The notes under the pieces were generated by a model, which saw nothing but the letters and a program-made list of their open reading frames with translations, did not search any database and was not told where the DNA came from. 64,000 nt of DNA. Source: Mesorhabditis belari (Eukaryota; Nematoda; Chromadorea; Rhabditida; Rhabditidae). Of the stretch, positions 46,511 through 58,700 are shown piece after piece. The stretch is from assembly GCA_958450365.1 (NCBI GenBank), contig CAUEEP010000862.1:124001-188000 (forward strand), written 5' to 3'. Position numbers and translations under genes: made by a program. Within the stretch, counting starts at the first letter, position 1. Every line of letters starts with the position of its first letter.

Positions 46511-47000
46511 TATAATGACAGCCTATTTGTATGCCTATTCGTATTAAAAAACTTTTGGCAAAAGAAGGGCCGACAAAATATTGATTATAGCTTAATTTCG
46601 TCTTGTGTTAAAAGACTTTTGCACCAGGATTTTCAGGGATTTTTTGACAATTATATTTTTTTCTCAATGAATTAGTGTTGTATAGCGATAAAGTTTGTGT
46701 AAATAAATTGCACATATATTTGTGTAACTAAAACTATTAATAGCTTAAAGAATGCCTTGAACTTCAAAGAAAATCGATGAAACTTTTTGGAAAATTCAGT
46801 GTTAAAAGACTTTTACACATGCACGTCTGCATATTGTATTAGGTGATCTTTTGCTCTTGATGCTTTCAAATTTCATTAAATTATGGGTAAAAGTTGGAAA
46901 ACAGTTTCAGTTATCATACGATTCCATTCAAATCAAAAATTAACAATGTTTACAAGGCAAGGCGAGGTAGGCGGGCGATTTTTCTAGCGGGCGAAAACTA

Positions 47001-47512
47001 TTAGGCTGTCCAGAAACTCTTTTCGTCTCTTTTCGTACTTCCGTTTAAAACCAACAAATGCATCAATTGAACTAGGGTTTGTTTCATTAGAAAGGCCAAT
47101 TTTTTTTGCAAAATAAAACAGGTTTAAAATGTCTTATTTCTGGATTTTTTTGGGAGGATGCAGTCGGATAGTCAAAAAGGGCGACGGCTCGATGATGCGG
47201 TTTAGACCATTTAGCTAAGGAAACTTATCTTCGTGTCAATAGATAAAAGATATAGCACAAAAAGTTAGGTGTATAGCCAAATTTTCAGAGAAATTAATTC
47301 AGTCAATTTCTTTGTAGAGGTTTTATAGATTTTTGTGAAAATCACGTTTTGACTCTCGTATTTGCGTGAAAGTGAGACGAAATTGACTTAAAAAGATGGG
47401 AAATTGAACAATAAATACGTTTTATTTAGAGCGAATCATAGGTTAATTGGTGAATTTTTTATTTTTCAACGGAAGTATGAAGGGGAATGAAAAGCCTTTC
47501 TAAACAGTTGAT
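47001..47512. mobile_element. 520-bp mariner-like miniature element, copy 2
   Basis: Left end TTAGGCTGTCCAGAAACTCT after TA; the right end is degraded (GCCTTTCTAAACAGTTGA). Interior GATGCAGTCGGATAGTCAAA and GGCGACGGCTCGATGATGCG matches copies 1 and 3. Confidence 0.8.
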
Positions 47513-48146
47513 AGCAATAGCAGTTGATTGCGGTAGTTTTCTAAAATAGATGCCTTTTGGAAAACGATAAACACACTAGGAATCCTGGTAGTTTGCACAA
47601 AAAGCAATAAAATATGATACAAGACTTTTCAACTTTCTTCCCCCTCCTTCGCCCTATGATGTGCGCTTGTTTAATTGATATTTGAGTGCATTTTGGACCC
47701 AGTCTCTCTCTCTCTCTCATTTCACTCATTCGGATATCTTTTTATTGGTGGGGTAAAATTTGGGAGAATGGTTTCTTATCGAAAATGTTGTTCTGATCTG
47801 TTCTCCCCTCTCTAAACGACACACAGAAAACTGGCCACTGACATTTCTTATCCCCTTGTTCATTTTTCAATCTTTCACAATCCAATCTAATTTTCGACAC
47901 ACACACACTTTTTGGTTCTAATCGATTTTTATATGACAAATGAGTCATTTTTGCTTTTTCTTGGGGTTTTTGAATTAGTCAAGAAGCTGAATCTTGAACA
48001 AGCTTGTAACCTAAGCAATAAACTTTAGAAATTCTAACGATAGTCAAGTTTGTTTTCAGCTTTCACACTCAATTAATTGAATTGATTGAATGATTCCAAC
48101 GCTTGACTAAAGATTTTATTCCTATTTAGTGCCTAACTAGAAACTG

Positions 48147-51100
48147 ATGATTTCTGAAGATGATGCAAAGCCGGCGTCTCGACGCTACCGATCCGAGACG
48201 TATTATGTAGGGAAACGAGCCGAGATCCAGAGAAGAATTTCGGGGAGACAACGGAGGATGAGTGAGAGGAATGATGAATTGAATATTGAGGTAAAGGGCA
48301 AAACTTCTTGTACTTGTACTTGACCAGTACATGAACACCTACAAATTACCGTTGTTCAGATGTTTTTGCCAACAAATAGCTTTCAAACTTATAGACTCAT
48401 TGCTGAAAGAAAATTTTACCTGTTTTACCAATTGATGAACTGTATTAACAGGACTGCTAAGAATAATGAGTGGATTAAAGTGAGAATATCCAGCCTTAAT
48501 TCCGGTTAGGCTATGTCCGTTCATTTCTGAAACAAACTTTTTCTGCTCTGTTGTTAAGCTGATGAGTTAACCTGTGAATGGTTGAATCAAGATGATTTTC
48601 TATTTTTGCAGCATTTCTTGCTTTCAGGTTCCATCAGCTTCCACATCATCATGTTCCTCGAATCTTTCCCATTCACCGATTCCTGAAAACCCTTCACCAC
48701 ACCGATTGAGACATCTCTCAACCGGAGCTTTGCATCATGGAAAAGGATCACAGTCGACGTGGGTTTTTTTTTTGATGGGAAAAGATTAAAGGACTTTAAA
48801 AATGCTTGGCTAACAAAACCGCTAAAAGCTGACTGACGAAGCCTTAACTGATACCCTTGCAAAGTCGGTATACTGTAGCTAGAGTGCTGTCCGAAAGGTA
48901 CAATAATATACAGAAAATAAGAAAATTGGTAAGATTGATGAATCGTTTAACTTTTTGAGCGCTTTGATGCATTTTAGAAGCGAATCGTACTTGTGAGCTT
49001 CAGAACAATGATATTTTTTTCATTTAAATTGAGTAAGATCGCTTGTTTCCAAAAATAGCTCTCTTATCCTGGAAAAACGGCGAAATCTGCCCAAATGTCC
49101 ACGTTTTTTCCCCCAGTTTCCTCCTTTTTTGTGGAAATTTTTTGGGGAACACCAAATTGCCCATTTTCCCATTTTCCCAATCTATTTTTTGTCCCGAAAA
49201 TGATAACGAAACATTCTTTTTTCTTTGAGCCCGAGAATTGCGAATTCTGGGGTTTGTTAGGGTCAAAAATCACTGTCAAAAATCTCGGCTGATAGATTTG
49301 GGCGAATCAAAAACAAACTAGACGTGCAATCAGTCTTTTTTTCCTCAAATCTGATAAAGAGATCCGCTTTCGAAAGCGGATTTTCCCCTGTTTCAAGAGG
49401 GGATTATTGAACAGAAAGGCGTGAGCAGCTCATCAGCTCATCGCAAAAACTCAAAAACGTGACACTTTGATAGAACATTTTGCTTTGATAAAACAATTCA
49501 AAAGGTCAAGTAAAAGCTTTTCAATTTTAAAATTGAATGTAGCCATATTAGGCTCGTGGATCCATTTTGGCCTGCTAATCTTTGAAACATTACTTTCCAA
49601 AGATAGAGCAAAGCAAAGCAAATAGCAAAGCAAAGCAAATACAAAAGTAGAATAACTCTACAAAGTCTTAGATAAATTATAGATTTGTTAAAGCTAAATG
49701 TAAATGTAAAACAACAGTCCAAATACAATTCCAAATTTCAGATTAGAAGAGGTGAAAGAGGAGCGACGAAGCAGTGTCGCCTGTACAGCCGACGCCATCA
49801 AGAAGACGCCACAGAAGGTTTCAGGGAAAATTTATTGCTTATTGCTTAACAAACAACTAAATAAAATATCCAAAATATCCAATAAAATGACTAGATATGT
49901 TTTCAAAGATTTTTTGAATGATTCTCCCTAAGCAAAAACGATTCTCCTTTCTTTCAGCAAGTTCACCGCCAACAAACCGCTGTCGCGTCGACGAAAAAAG
50001 TCGACAAAAAGAGGGCCTTCAATCCATCATATCAAGTATCAGGAAGTAAAGTGAGCGAAATTTTTAAAAAATTATTAGCTAAATGCTTACTTGTTGTTTT
50101 CGTGCGTGTCCGTTGATATGTTCGTGTGACAGATCCAATTGATGTTCGATTGATAGAGAATAGATGCGGTTTAGAAGGGCGCGGTTTAGAAAACATGGTC
50201 AACACAAATCTGTGGAAATAAACATTCATTCCCAACAATACCATGTATATGTTACTAGGTTGGTGCAAATGAAATTTCGTTTTTTTACAAACATTAAAGT
50301 CATCCAAAATTTTTTTTGATAACAATTTATTTAAAACAATAAGCACCATTATTATCTATGACATCCCTCCAACGTTGCTACAGATTGCGGATCCCCTTCT
50401 CAAAGAACGCTTGATTCTGTGATGCAAAGTAGTTGGTCACCCAATTTTCGACTTCTTTTGCATTCTTAAACTGGCAATTCTCAAGGGAATGTTGCATCGA
50501 TCTGAAAAGGTGAAAATGAGAGGGTGCTAAGTCTGGACTATAAGGCGCATGTGGTAAGACCTTCCATCCTAGCTTCTCTAGTTCCTTACAAGAGGTTTTT
50601 GCCGTGTGAGCTGGAGCATTATCACGGAGAAAGTTGATAGTTGGGGGATTTAGGCCTTTTTCACGCAAAATTTCGTCAACCTTCTTGAGTTGTTGAATAA
50701 AATAAGATGAATCGACTGTTTTTCCGGGCTCTAATAATTCAAAATGAACAAGTCCATTGATATTCCACCAGCAAGACAACATCACTTTGCGCCCATGATA
50801 ATCCGGCTTTGGAGTTGGAATTGGCGCTTGACCTTTGCTCAGCCATTGTCTTTTTCGAGAAGTATTATCAAAGTGAATCCACTTCTCATCCATCGTCAAG
50901 ATATTCTCAAAAAAAATGGCTTCTTTTCGACTTCTGGAGCAAGATATGGCTGATCGGAACGCGTGCTCCCAGATTCTCAGCACTCAATTGATGTGGAACC
51001 CATTGTCCATTACGATTTGTCTTTCCAATTATTTCCAAATGGCGTACAATTGTTGAATTGGAGATTTTTGGCAAGTTCTCGTGTTGTTTGCATTGGATCA

Positions 51101-52263
51101 GCTTCAATTAATTGTTCCAATTCATTGTTGTCGATGGCTGTGGCACGATGTCCATGCGATTCGTCTTCAAGGGATTCATTACCATCTCGGAATTGGGCAA
51201 ACCAGAGCTGGCATGATCTTTCGGTGATAACCTGTTCTCCAAAGGCGGAACAGAGATCACGATGTGAATCAGCAGCGTTTTTGCCCATTTTGAAGTCATA
51301 GAGAAGACACGTGCGCAGAACATACTTTTGATCCACCATGATCTAAAGCAAAAATCAATTAAAAAGTGAAAGCTCTGACTTTGAAAAAATGCGAAAATAA
51401 AGTAAATATCCAAGAGTACAAATGCACAAAAGAACATCAAATAAGCTCTTCAGATTAAAAAATAAGAACATTTTATATCGACCGAAATTTCTTTTGCACC
51501 AACCTAATATGTCCGAAACGGGACAAACGTCTGACCGTCAAACAGAAATTTTTGTTGAATTTCGGACGTCTGACCGGATGTCTAAAATTGAACGGAACGG
51601 AAAACTTCTTCAGTTTCTTTTAATTTTAGATTCTGCTTTTGCTGATATAAATGCAGAAACTAATTGAACTGTCTATCCTCCTTTAAGTACTTTCGGTCAT
51701 CCGGGTAGATTTAGCTATTTTTAGTTTACACAATGTAAACTAAAAATAGCTAAATCTTAAAGAGCACAATGCCTAAAGTTAAAGAGCACAATGCTCGTGT
51801 TAGTTCTATTTCAAGTGATATTCATTTTATGTGTACAAATAAGGATTTTCATTTTATACTTTATAACATTTTATTGCGACTTATTAATTTATTTTTGCTT
51901 TAATAACTTTTTTTATGATTTAACCGAGTATAATTGGTGGGTTTGGTAATTGAATATTTTCTTTAATATTAGGTGCTGTTGATATAAGTTTTCCGGTATT
52001 ATCCTAGTTGAGGGGGGGCCACTTTTTTTTTACGAAAATTCACTTTTTCTGTGGGAACTTTTTATGTTAGTCATGAGTTTCACGTTTTTAACCTACCTAG
52101 GTTTAATTATGAAATATCGACTTTTTGGCACTTTGACAGCTTAAATCAGAACTTTTTCCAGACAACTTTGAGCGGTCCTGCAATCACACCCCGACTTCGG
52201 TACACCATCGAGAAGTCGGCGCAAAAGAAACGAACCGATGTTGAAACTTGCACCATTTTATAG
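48147..52263 (+). CDS. unrecognised basic protein with C-terminal CaaX box
   Basis: Five exons chain in phase: 48147-48290, about 48629-48759, 49741-49813, 49956-50050 and 52163-52263, giving about 180 residues. The start is fixed by an in-frame TAG two codons upstream (at an AACTAG acceptor, possibly trans-spliced). The N-terminus MISEDDAKPASRRYRSETYY and the following GKRAEIQRRISGRQRRMSER are basic. The middle is Ser/Pro-rich (VPSASTSSCSSNLSHSPIPE), then a Lys-rich stretch (STKKVDKKRAFNPSY). The end is SAQKKRTDVETCTIL and stop. CTIL fits a CaaX prenylation box; a final Leu favours geranylgeranylation, and the basic residues before it would help membrane binding. No domain identified and no GTPase motif. 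A mariner occupies the last intron. It converges on the receptor gene ending at 52739. Confidence 0.7.
50255..51507 (-). mobile_element. mariner transposon, about 1.25 kb
   Basis: TA-flanked. Ends CTAGGTTGGTGCAAATGAAA and, read inward from the right, TTAGGTTGGTGCAAAAGAAA. Length and termini fit a complete mariner. Inserted in the last intron of the CaaX gene, in the opposite orientation to that gene. Confidence 0.9.
50378..51339 (-). pseudogene. mariner transposase, two frameshifts and a lost catalytic Asp
   Basis: The N-terminal HTH part (from MVDQKYVLRTCLLYDFKMGK, 51339 downward) includes WFAQFRDGNESLEDESHGHR. A shift near 51080 moves to the frame with STIVRHLEIIGKTNRNGQWV and PHQLSAEN. 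A second shift at a run of eight identical bases (near 50915) moves to ENILTMDEKWIHFDNTSRKR with the first Asp. LRDNAPAHTA carries the second Asp. The D34D position reads SPDLAPSHFHLF: the third Asp (normally SDYH) is His. The frame ends FASQNQAFFEKGIRNL near 50378. Confidence 0.88.
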
Positions 52264-52738
52264 CTGATATCTCACAGTTTCTTGTACAAATCCAATTTGA
52301 AATCAGTTTACATTAAAAATCACGTCATAAAACGTTACTGTAATTGCAAAATTTGTTGCTACTTTGACCCATATTTTAATTGAATTCCTCTTTTCTTGTG
52401 AAAATACCAGTTTCATTTAGTTTCGCTTAACATTCATAAAAACTTAACAATTTTACAACAGCTCAAAGTTCTTTTATAAGTTTCTTTTCATTTTTCTGAT
52501 CTCAATTCGATTCTTGCTTGCTGTATAGATTATAGATTTATAGATTTTGAATTTATACTCAAAAATGCCCGAAAATAAGCAGGCCAATGTGACTTTTTAA
52601 ACTTTTAAACTTCAGTCCTATCGTCAAAGTCTTGTTGTTCAAAAAGAAAAATAATTTATCCATTTCTCTCCAAATAAATATTTAAATATGTATAGGTATT
52701 TGGCATCAGCAAAACAGAACAAAACACACAGGAGGTAT

Positions 52739-55700
52739 TCAGTCAGATAAATGAAAATCCCTTGTGATTCTCCCGCGCATTCCCTGCAAATCCAAGGCGG
52801 CCATTTTGGCCAAATATTGATCGTCGAAAATGGCCATTTTCTAAAAGAAAATGAGATTTTTATGTTTTTCGAAAAATGTACGTTTTAATCATTATAAAAT
52901 ATTTGAATTGGAATTGGGGAATTATTTGAAACGAGACAGATTTTATCATTAACTAACGTTTCACTTTATCGGCTCAGCTGGTGCAAGTTGAAACAAGGTT
53001 TTTCTCTGACTTAAGGGTCTCAGCTTTAGGCGGATAAGATTAAAATTGGTCAATGATCTATGCCAATAGTAATCTTGCCATGTATTATATTAATCTGATT
53101 ATCAATTTTATCAATTTTATTAATTTGAAACTAAATAATTGTTTACCAGACCGATTTTATTCGAATTTGCCGACCCTAATTGGAGCTCGGGGAAAACAAT
53201 GTTTCAATTCAACAATGTTTCGGCTAAATAAATGAAACGAAAGACTGTCCAAATGTTCAAATTTTGTATTTAAGACTGTTTTCACAAAGAAGTGAGCTTC
53301 TTTAATCCGAATAACTTTCTCGATTCTATTTGAGACTGAAACTTCGTAGAGGTACGAGTTAAAGTTAACTAAAGACAAAGTACTATAGTTTAAGCTGGTT
53401 TTAGGCTCTACGCTCAAAATATTAGGTGTGTGAAAAAGTAATCCACGTTTTTTATTTTTATCTGATGACCAAATAAGACGCTGTCTTCTCAAAAACCCTC
53501 GTTCAACCTCTTCAGAAATAGGCTTTATATTAAATTGTGATGGGTCAACCGTAAGGAAACGCTTGAATGCCATGAATTTTATCAAAAAGTTAGACAAATG
53601 GATACCGCATGAACGATAACGCGCGACCACATGTCTCTTTACAGACTCGACAAAAAATCCAGAGTATTGGATGGGAGGTTTTACCACATCCACCTTATAG
53701 TCCAGACCTTTCTCCATCTGATTATTATTTATTTTTGTCTCTGTCTAGCTTTTTGGCCAATAAATGGTTCAATTCCGAAGAAGATGTCAAAACCGACGTT
53801 GATCTTTTCTTCGCCTCTAAGGACCAAGATTTTTATTATTATAGAATGTCTTTACTTGTAGAACGTTGGCAAAAGGTTGTTTCTTCGAATGGTGATTACT
53901 TCATTGAATAAAAATTATTTTAACGAAACTTATGGTCTTTTATATTTAAACGTTAAAAACGTGGATTACTTTTTCACACACCTAATATTTTCACCGTTAT
54001 TTTCAACTCACCATTATTTTCGGTAGCAACCCCAAAATCTTCATCACCCGTATCGCGCGAGCCGTCGGAGAGAAATTCGGCCGCTCCTCTTCGATGTGCT
54101 AAAATTTGGATGTAATTTTTAAACCCAAAATCACCTCTTTAGCTTAGCTATGGCCATTTTTGGGAATTTTTATGGGATTTGCTGCAAAAAGCGCCCAAAT
54201 TACCTTTGCCAACAAATATTCGTATCGTCTCCTCGCGTTTCGCACGATCTCCGTCGCCTCATCCGATAGATGTCCTACTAGATTTCCGGGTATTCAGTTA
54301 TTGCTTTCAAAATTACCTGTAGTGAAAAAGCTGATACATTTCAGCAAAACATACTCTTCGGGACTCAAATGAATCTCCCGGAAAACGCTGAGCAATTGCG
54401 AGTGCGCGAAATCGACCATCACCGTCGAGAAATCGTTGGCACTGAAAAAGAGCATGTTTCAAAAAAATCGTTACAAAGTGGGGTAAACAATTTGTTTTAT
54501 TCTGAATGTTTTATTCTGATATATAATAATCTAAGAAAAGCAGAAAAAGCATGAAACCCCATTGAAAATTCGTTTCAAAGCTAGTGGCTATGAAGTTGGG
54601 TTTAGATTAACAATAGGTGTGGGTAACAAAGTAACAAAGTTGCAGCTTTCTAGTCTTCTTTTCTTATTTGATGTTTATTGAAAAATTATGTTCCAAATCA
54701 AATGAAAAGTTAGAGCTTAAATTAGCAATAAACGTGTTGTATTTGAAAAAGATAATAAAATCTTCAGCTTTAAATCTCTGCTTGATTGAATTGTTATTGA
54801 AATTGTGTTTCAAAGGAAACGGCTCAAGGTTCGGCTTTGTTAACAATCAGGATTAGGTGTGGGTGCATGATCTTCAGCTTTCTAGTCTCTTTTCTTAATT
54901 GAAGCTCTCCTACTTGTTTTGTATCTCAAATTAATCACCAAGCCGACAAGTTTCAGTAGAGTAATCAACTAAAAAACATTTTTCTTACTCTGTCAAGACG
55001 GTAAGTATTCCAATAGAGACCGGTTAGGCAAAATTTGACTTTAAGCATTTTAGACATACTGTAAAGAAAGCACGAAAAAAGCATGGAGAATAGCCAGGGG
55101 AAAACTACGATCAGATTACGGTAATCGTTCTCGACACCCACATAATTGCCCTTTTCAAATCTGCCGTTATAAAGACGAACTCGGGGGAATCGCCGAGGGT
55201 TTTCTCCAGCTGAAATCCATGACAAAAAAGAACGCCCGAAGCATCGAAACGATATGTGTTGTAGGCCATCGTGAGCACCACACAGTTGGCCGCCTGTCGA
55301 GAGATCAATCGGACCTAAAGTTTTTGGGATCTGGGGATTTGGTTGTGAACTAACAGAACAGTTTTTCAGCTTTTTTAGATGAAATTAATTCATATTATTC
55401 TACAACAAGATGATTAAGCCTCTAAACAAGATGATTAAACTTGTCTTTTAGAAACAACGGGTCCAAATTTTACCAAGTAAAATTATTGGGTTTAAGACAG
55501 GGGATCTGTTGTAGAGAAAGCTTTCTAATACAATACTGTAGCTCTCTCTATTTTTTTATTTCTTTCCTTTCTGATTTTGTAAATGATTGTCAGACTAGAC
55601 TCCCATTTGCTCGAGCTCTTCAAAAACAGTCCAAAAGATTTACCGCTTGAAAATTGGGTTTCACGTTGGACCGGATCTAGTGAGCGAAACTGAGGCTAGT

Positions 55701-58700
55701 TACATGCTTTTTTTTATTTTTGCAAACGCTTTTTCAACGCGACTATTGGGAATACTATTCAAAGTTTAACATTTGCTTTACAATCTGATTATTAAACTTT
55801 AACGAAACTTTAATCAACTTTAACTAGAGTTGGGGCTAATTTCAGGCCAAGTTAAACTAAACTTTGCCAAAAGCTTTTATCGCTTGGAAAGGCGATTTCA
55901 ATTTGAACCAGATAAAAGAAGAGAAATTGTTCTCAATGCTTTCATCAACTTTATCATAGGTTTCACTCGCCATCTTTCACCAAATTTTCAGCCCAATCGG
56001 CCTCAAACAAAGTGCTAAATCTACGTACGGCTCACTCGTGGGCCGTTTAGTTGCGAATGTGTTAAAGAAGCTTTTCCATGTTAAATGGGGCTCAGAGTGA
56101 AAAAAAATGGAGCTAGTGTACTTCTTTTGGGTTTGGAAAACTGATAAAAAGTTGAAATTTCTTAAATTCTTTTTTCACTGACTCGATCTTTTTCGCTCAT
56201 CATCCAAATTTCATCCAAAGAAACCACCCAATCCAACATGTGAAGCGTTAGACGACAATAGAGTTGACGAAAAAGGGAACTCGGATCTTTGGCACAAATT
56301 TGGAGACCACTAGAGAAACCAATCTGAAATTTTGGGGCTTGAATCGGATGAATCATTATTTTGTATTACACATTCCAAACAAATTTCTAATTGCGTTTTT
56401 CAAAGTTCATTTTTCCTTGTCTCTTTTGGCACTCACCGGTGTTCGGCGACAAATTTTCCCCGGAAATTGCAACGCTTCCGATAAATCGACATCCAATGTG
56501 AAGTCGAAATTTTCGTATGATGAGTATTTACCAGTGTCCTCATTATCACAAAACCTAAAACAATGATCTTTCCATTATTTTTTTTGCAACAAACCTCTCG
56601 ATCCCCAATAAATGACTGACGATTTTTGTTGGATTGTCGAATTTCTTCGCTTCAAGGTGGTAACTTCTTGATCGAGCTGCCGATTTCTGAAAGGCGCTCA
56701 AGTTTTTTTTGCTGAGTTGATTCTTATGCGTAGTAATTTTCTATAATTCTGAATTTTCGAAAGCCCAACCTCCGTAAAATATGGTACAATGGAGAGATCG
56801 GGCAATTGATCTTCTTCGTTTTCCTTTGCACTTGCTATCAATTGTTTCCGGCGACCGACCGCTGGAAATTTTGTTGGTTTTCAGGATAACTTTGAATTTA
56901 TAAATTTATAAAACGGCAAAATTATAGTTCCGTAAACAAAACTGAATACTTTTATCGATTTCTAATCCCGACAAACCTTCCGGATTCATTCCCATTTTGA
57001 GGCACTTCTGGAAACGACAGGCTCGACATCGATCGCGAGCTGAACTTATTCGATAAACTATTTTTTTTCAGACAACATAACTTTTGTTAGTTTGTTTAGA
57101 AACCAAAAAATACTTTTATTGAAATTTGAGCTCAGCTTGGATTTTGTCTCATTTTGAAACACGGTTTTTTAAAGCGCTTAATCTAATTGGTACCAATAGT
57201 TACAATAGCCTAAATACTATTTTCAAAAGACTTCAAAAGATTTTGTTTGTGAAATCATTAAGCTTTTCTGACATTAACAGCAGACTCATTAAGCTTATTA
57301 TTTCTTTTTTGAAGTAATTCACTTGAAAACTCACGATATTCACATCGTCCCCCTTTGTCGCACAAAAAAACTCTCTTCGCCATCGATGTTCGCAAGAAGA
57401 ACACTTTACAACTTCTGAAATTTGAAAATTTAGCAAACAAACAAATAACAATGACAATTGAACCTTTATTCAATGGTTAGACTTTATAGAATTTGAAAAG
57501 TTAAACTTTTCTTCTGTTGAAAATCTAAAGAACTGCAGAAATTGCTATTGAACATATGGAAATTTCGAAACGCAAAAAGTTATCGATAACTTTGTCTTAA
57601 TAAAGTTTGAGAGTCATTTTGCTTTCTTTCTTTTCTTTCTTTTCTTTCTTTTCTTTCTTTTCTTTCCTTTTTTTTTGTTTAACCATATTTCGAATAAATC
57701 CTTTCTTTCAACTCACCCACACGTCATTGCTCCGTAGTGAAGAGTGGCAGCCGGTGAATTGCAAATGTCACAGTCATCTTGGGCAAAGAATTCACGCACT
57801 TTTGTCACTAAATGAAAGAAGCGAATATATGGGCATAATCAAATGGGCAAATATTGCTTTTTTAAACTTATACTTTTGTATATTAAATCTTATAGCTAGT
57901 AGCTATTTTATAATACATTCAAAAGTTTCAAAGGTGATCCAAAAGTTCCCGTACAACTTTCTACTAAAAATTGATTTTAAAATGGCTGAGGAAAGCTATT
58001 GAACTAAACTTTTCTGAAATGAAAACCTTAATAAAATTATACTTAAAACTAATAGGTTGATGCATAAGTCTTTTTGTTCCTTTTCGTCTGCCGTTTCAAG
58101 CCAAAAAATGCACCAATTAAACTACGGTTGATTTCATTAGAAAAACCAATTATTTTTCTGCAAAATAACATTAAAACGGGTTTAAAAATATTTTATGCCT
58201 GGATTTTCTTGAGAGTATGAAGTCGGGTAGTCAAAAAGGGCTAACTCGATGATGCCGTTTAGACACCTTAGCTAAAGAAAACCTATCTTCGTGTCAATAG
58301 ATAAAAGATAGAGAAAAAAAAGTTTGATATTTCGCCAAAATTTCAGAGAAATTCATTCAGCTAATTTTTCCGTAGAGTTTTTTATAGATTTTTACGAAAA
58401 AGGCGTTTTTCACTCTCGAATTTGCTTGAAAGTGAACCGAAATTGATTTAAAAAGATGGAAATTGAACAAAAAAACACTTTTTTTATAGAGCAAACTATA
58501 GATTAATTGGTGAATTTGTTACTTTTTAACAGAAGTACGAAAAAAACGAAAAGACTTATGCATCAACCTAATAATAAGGAGCTCATAGCTCTGTAAAGTT
58601 TTTTAAATGGTTGGCCCTTTGAGCCGAGCACAAGTGGTCGACGGCACGCCGCCAAAATCGACTTTCTTTTCAATTTTTTTAGTTAGACGTGAAGTTTAGA

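Larger units (their letters stand above)
46056..46632 (+). mobile_element. Tc1-type relic with imperfect ends
   Basis: Left end GTCATTTGCAAAAGTCTTTT; right end GTGTTAAAAGACTTTTGCAC is its inverse apart from a few bases. The boundaries are approximate. It encloses the transposase fragment and the telomere-like block. Confidence 0.5.
42263..48146. other. repeat-rich intergenic region
   Basis: No host gene supported. It holds a large polypurine/polypyrimidine segment (43110-43420), a tRNA-like repeat head, two 520-bp miniature elements, the third dispersed repeat, a Tc1-type relic with an interstitial telomere block, another pyrimidine-rich segment (45410-45470) and a (TC)n run near 47702. A 255-codon frame on the minus strand at 42848-43615 is low-complexity and rejected. 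Confidence 0.5.
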
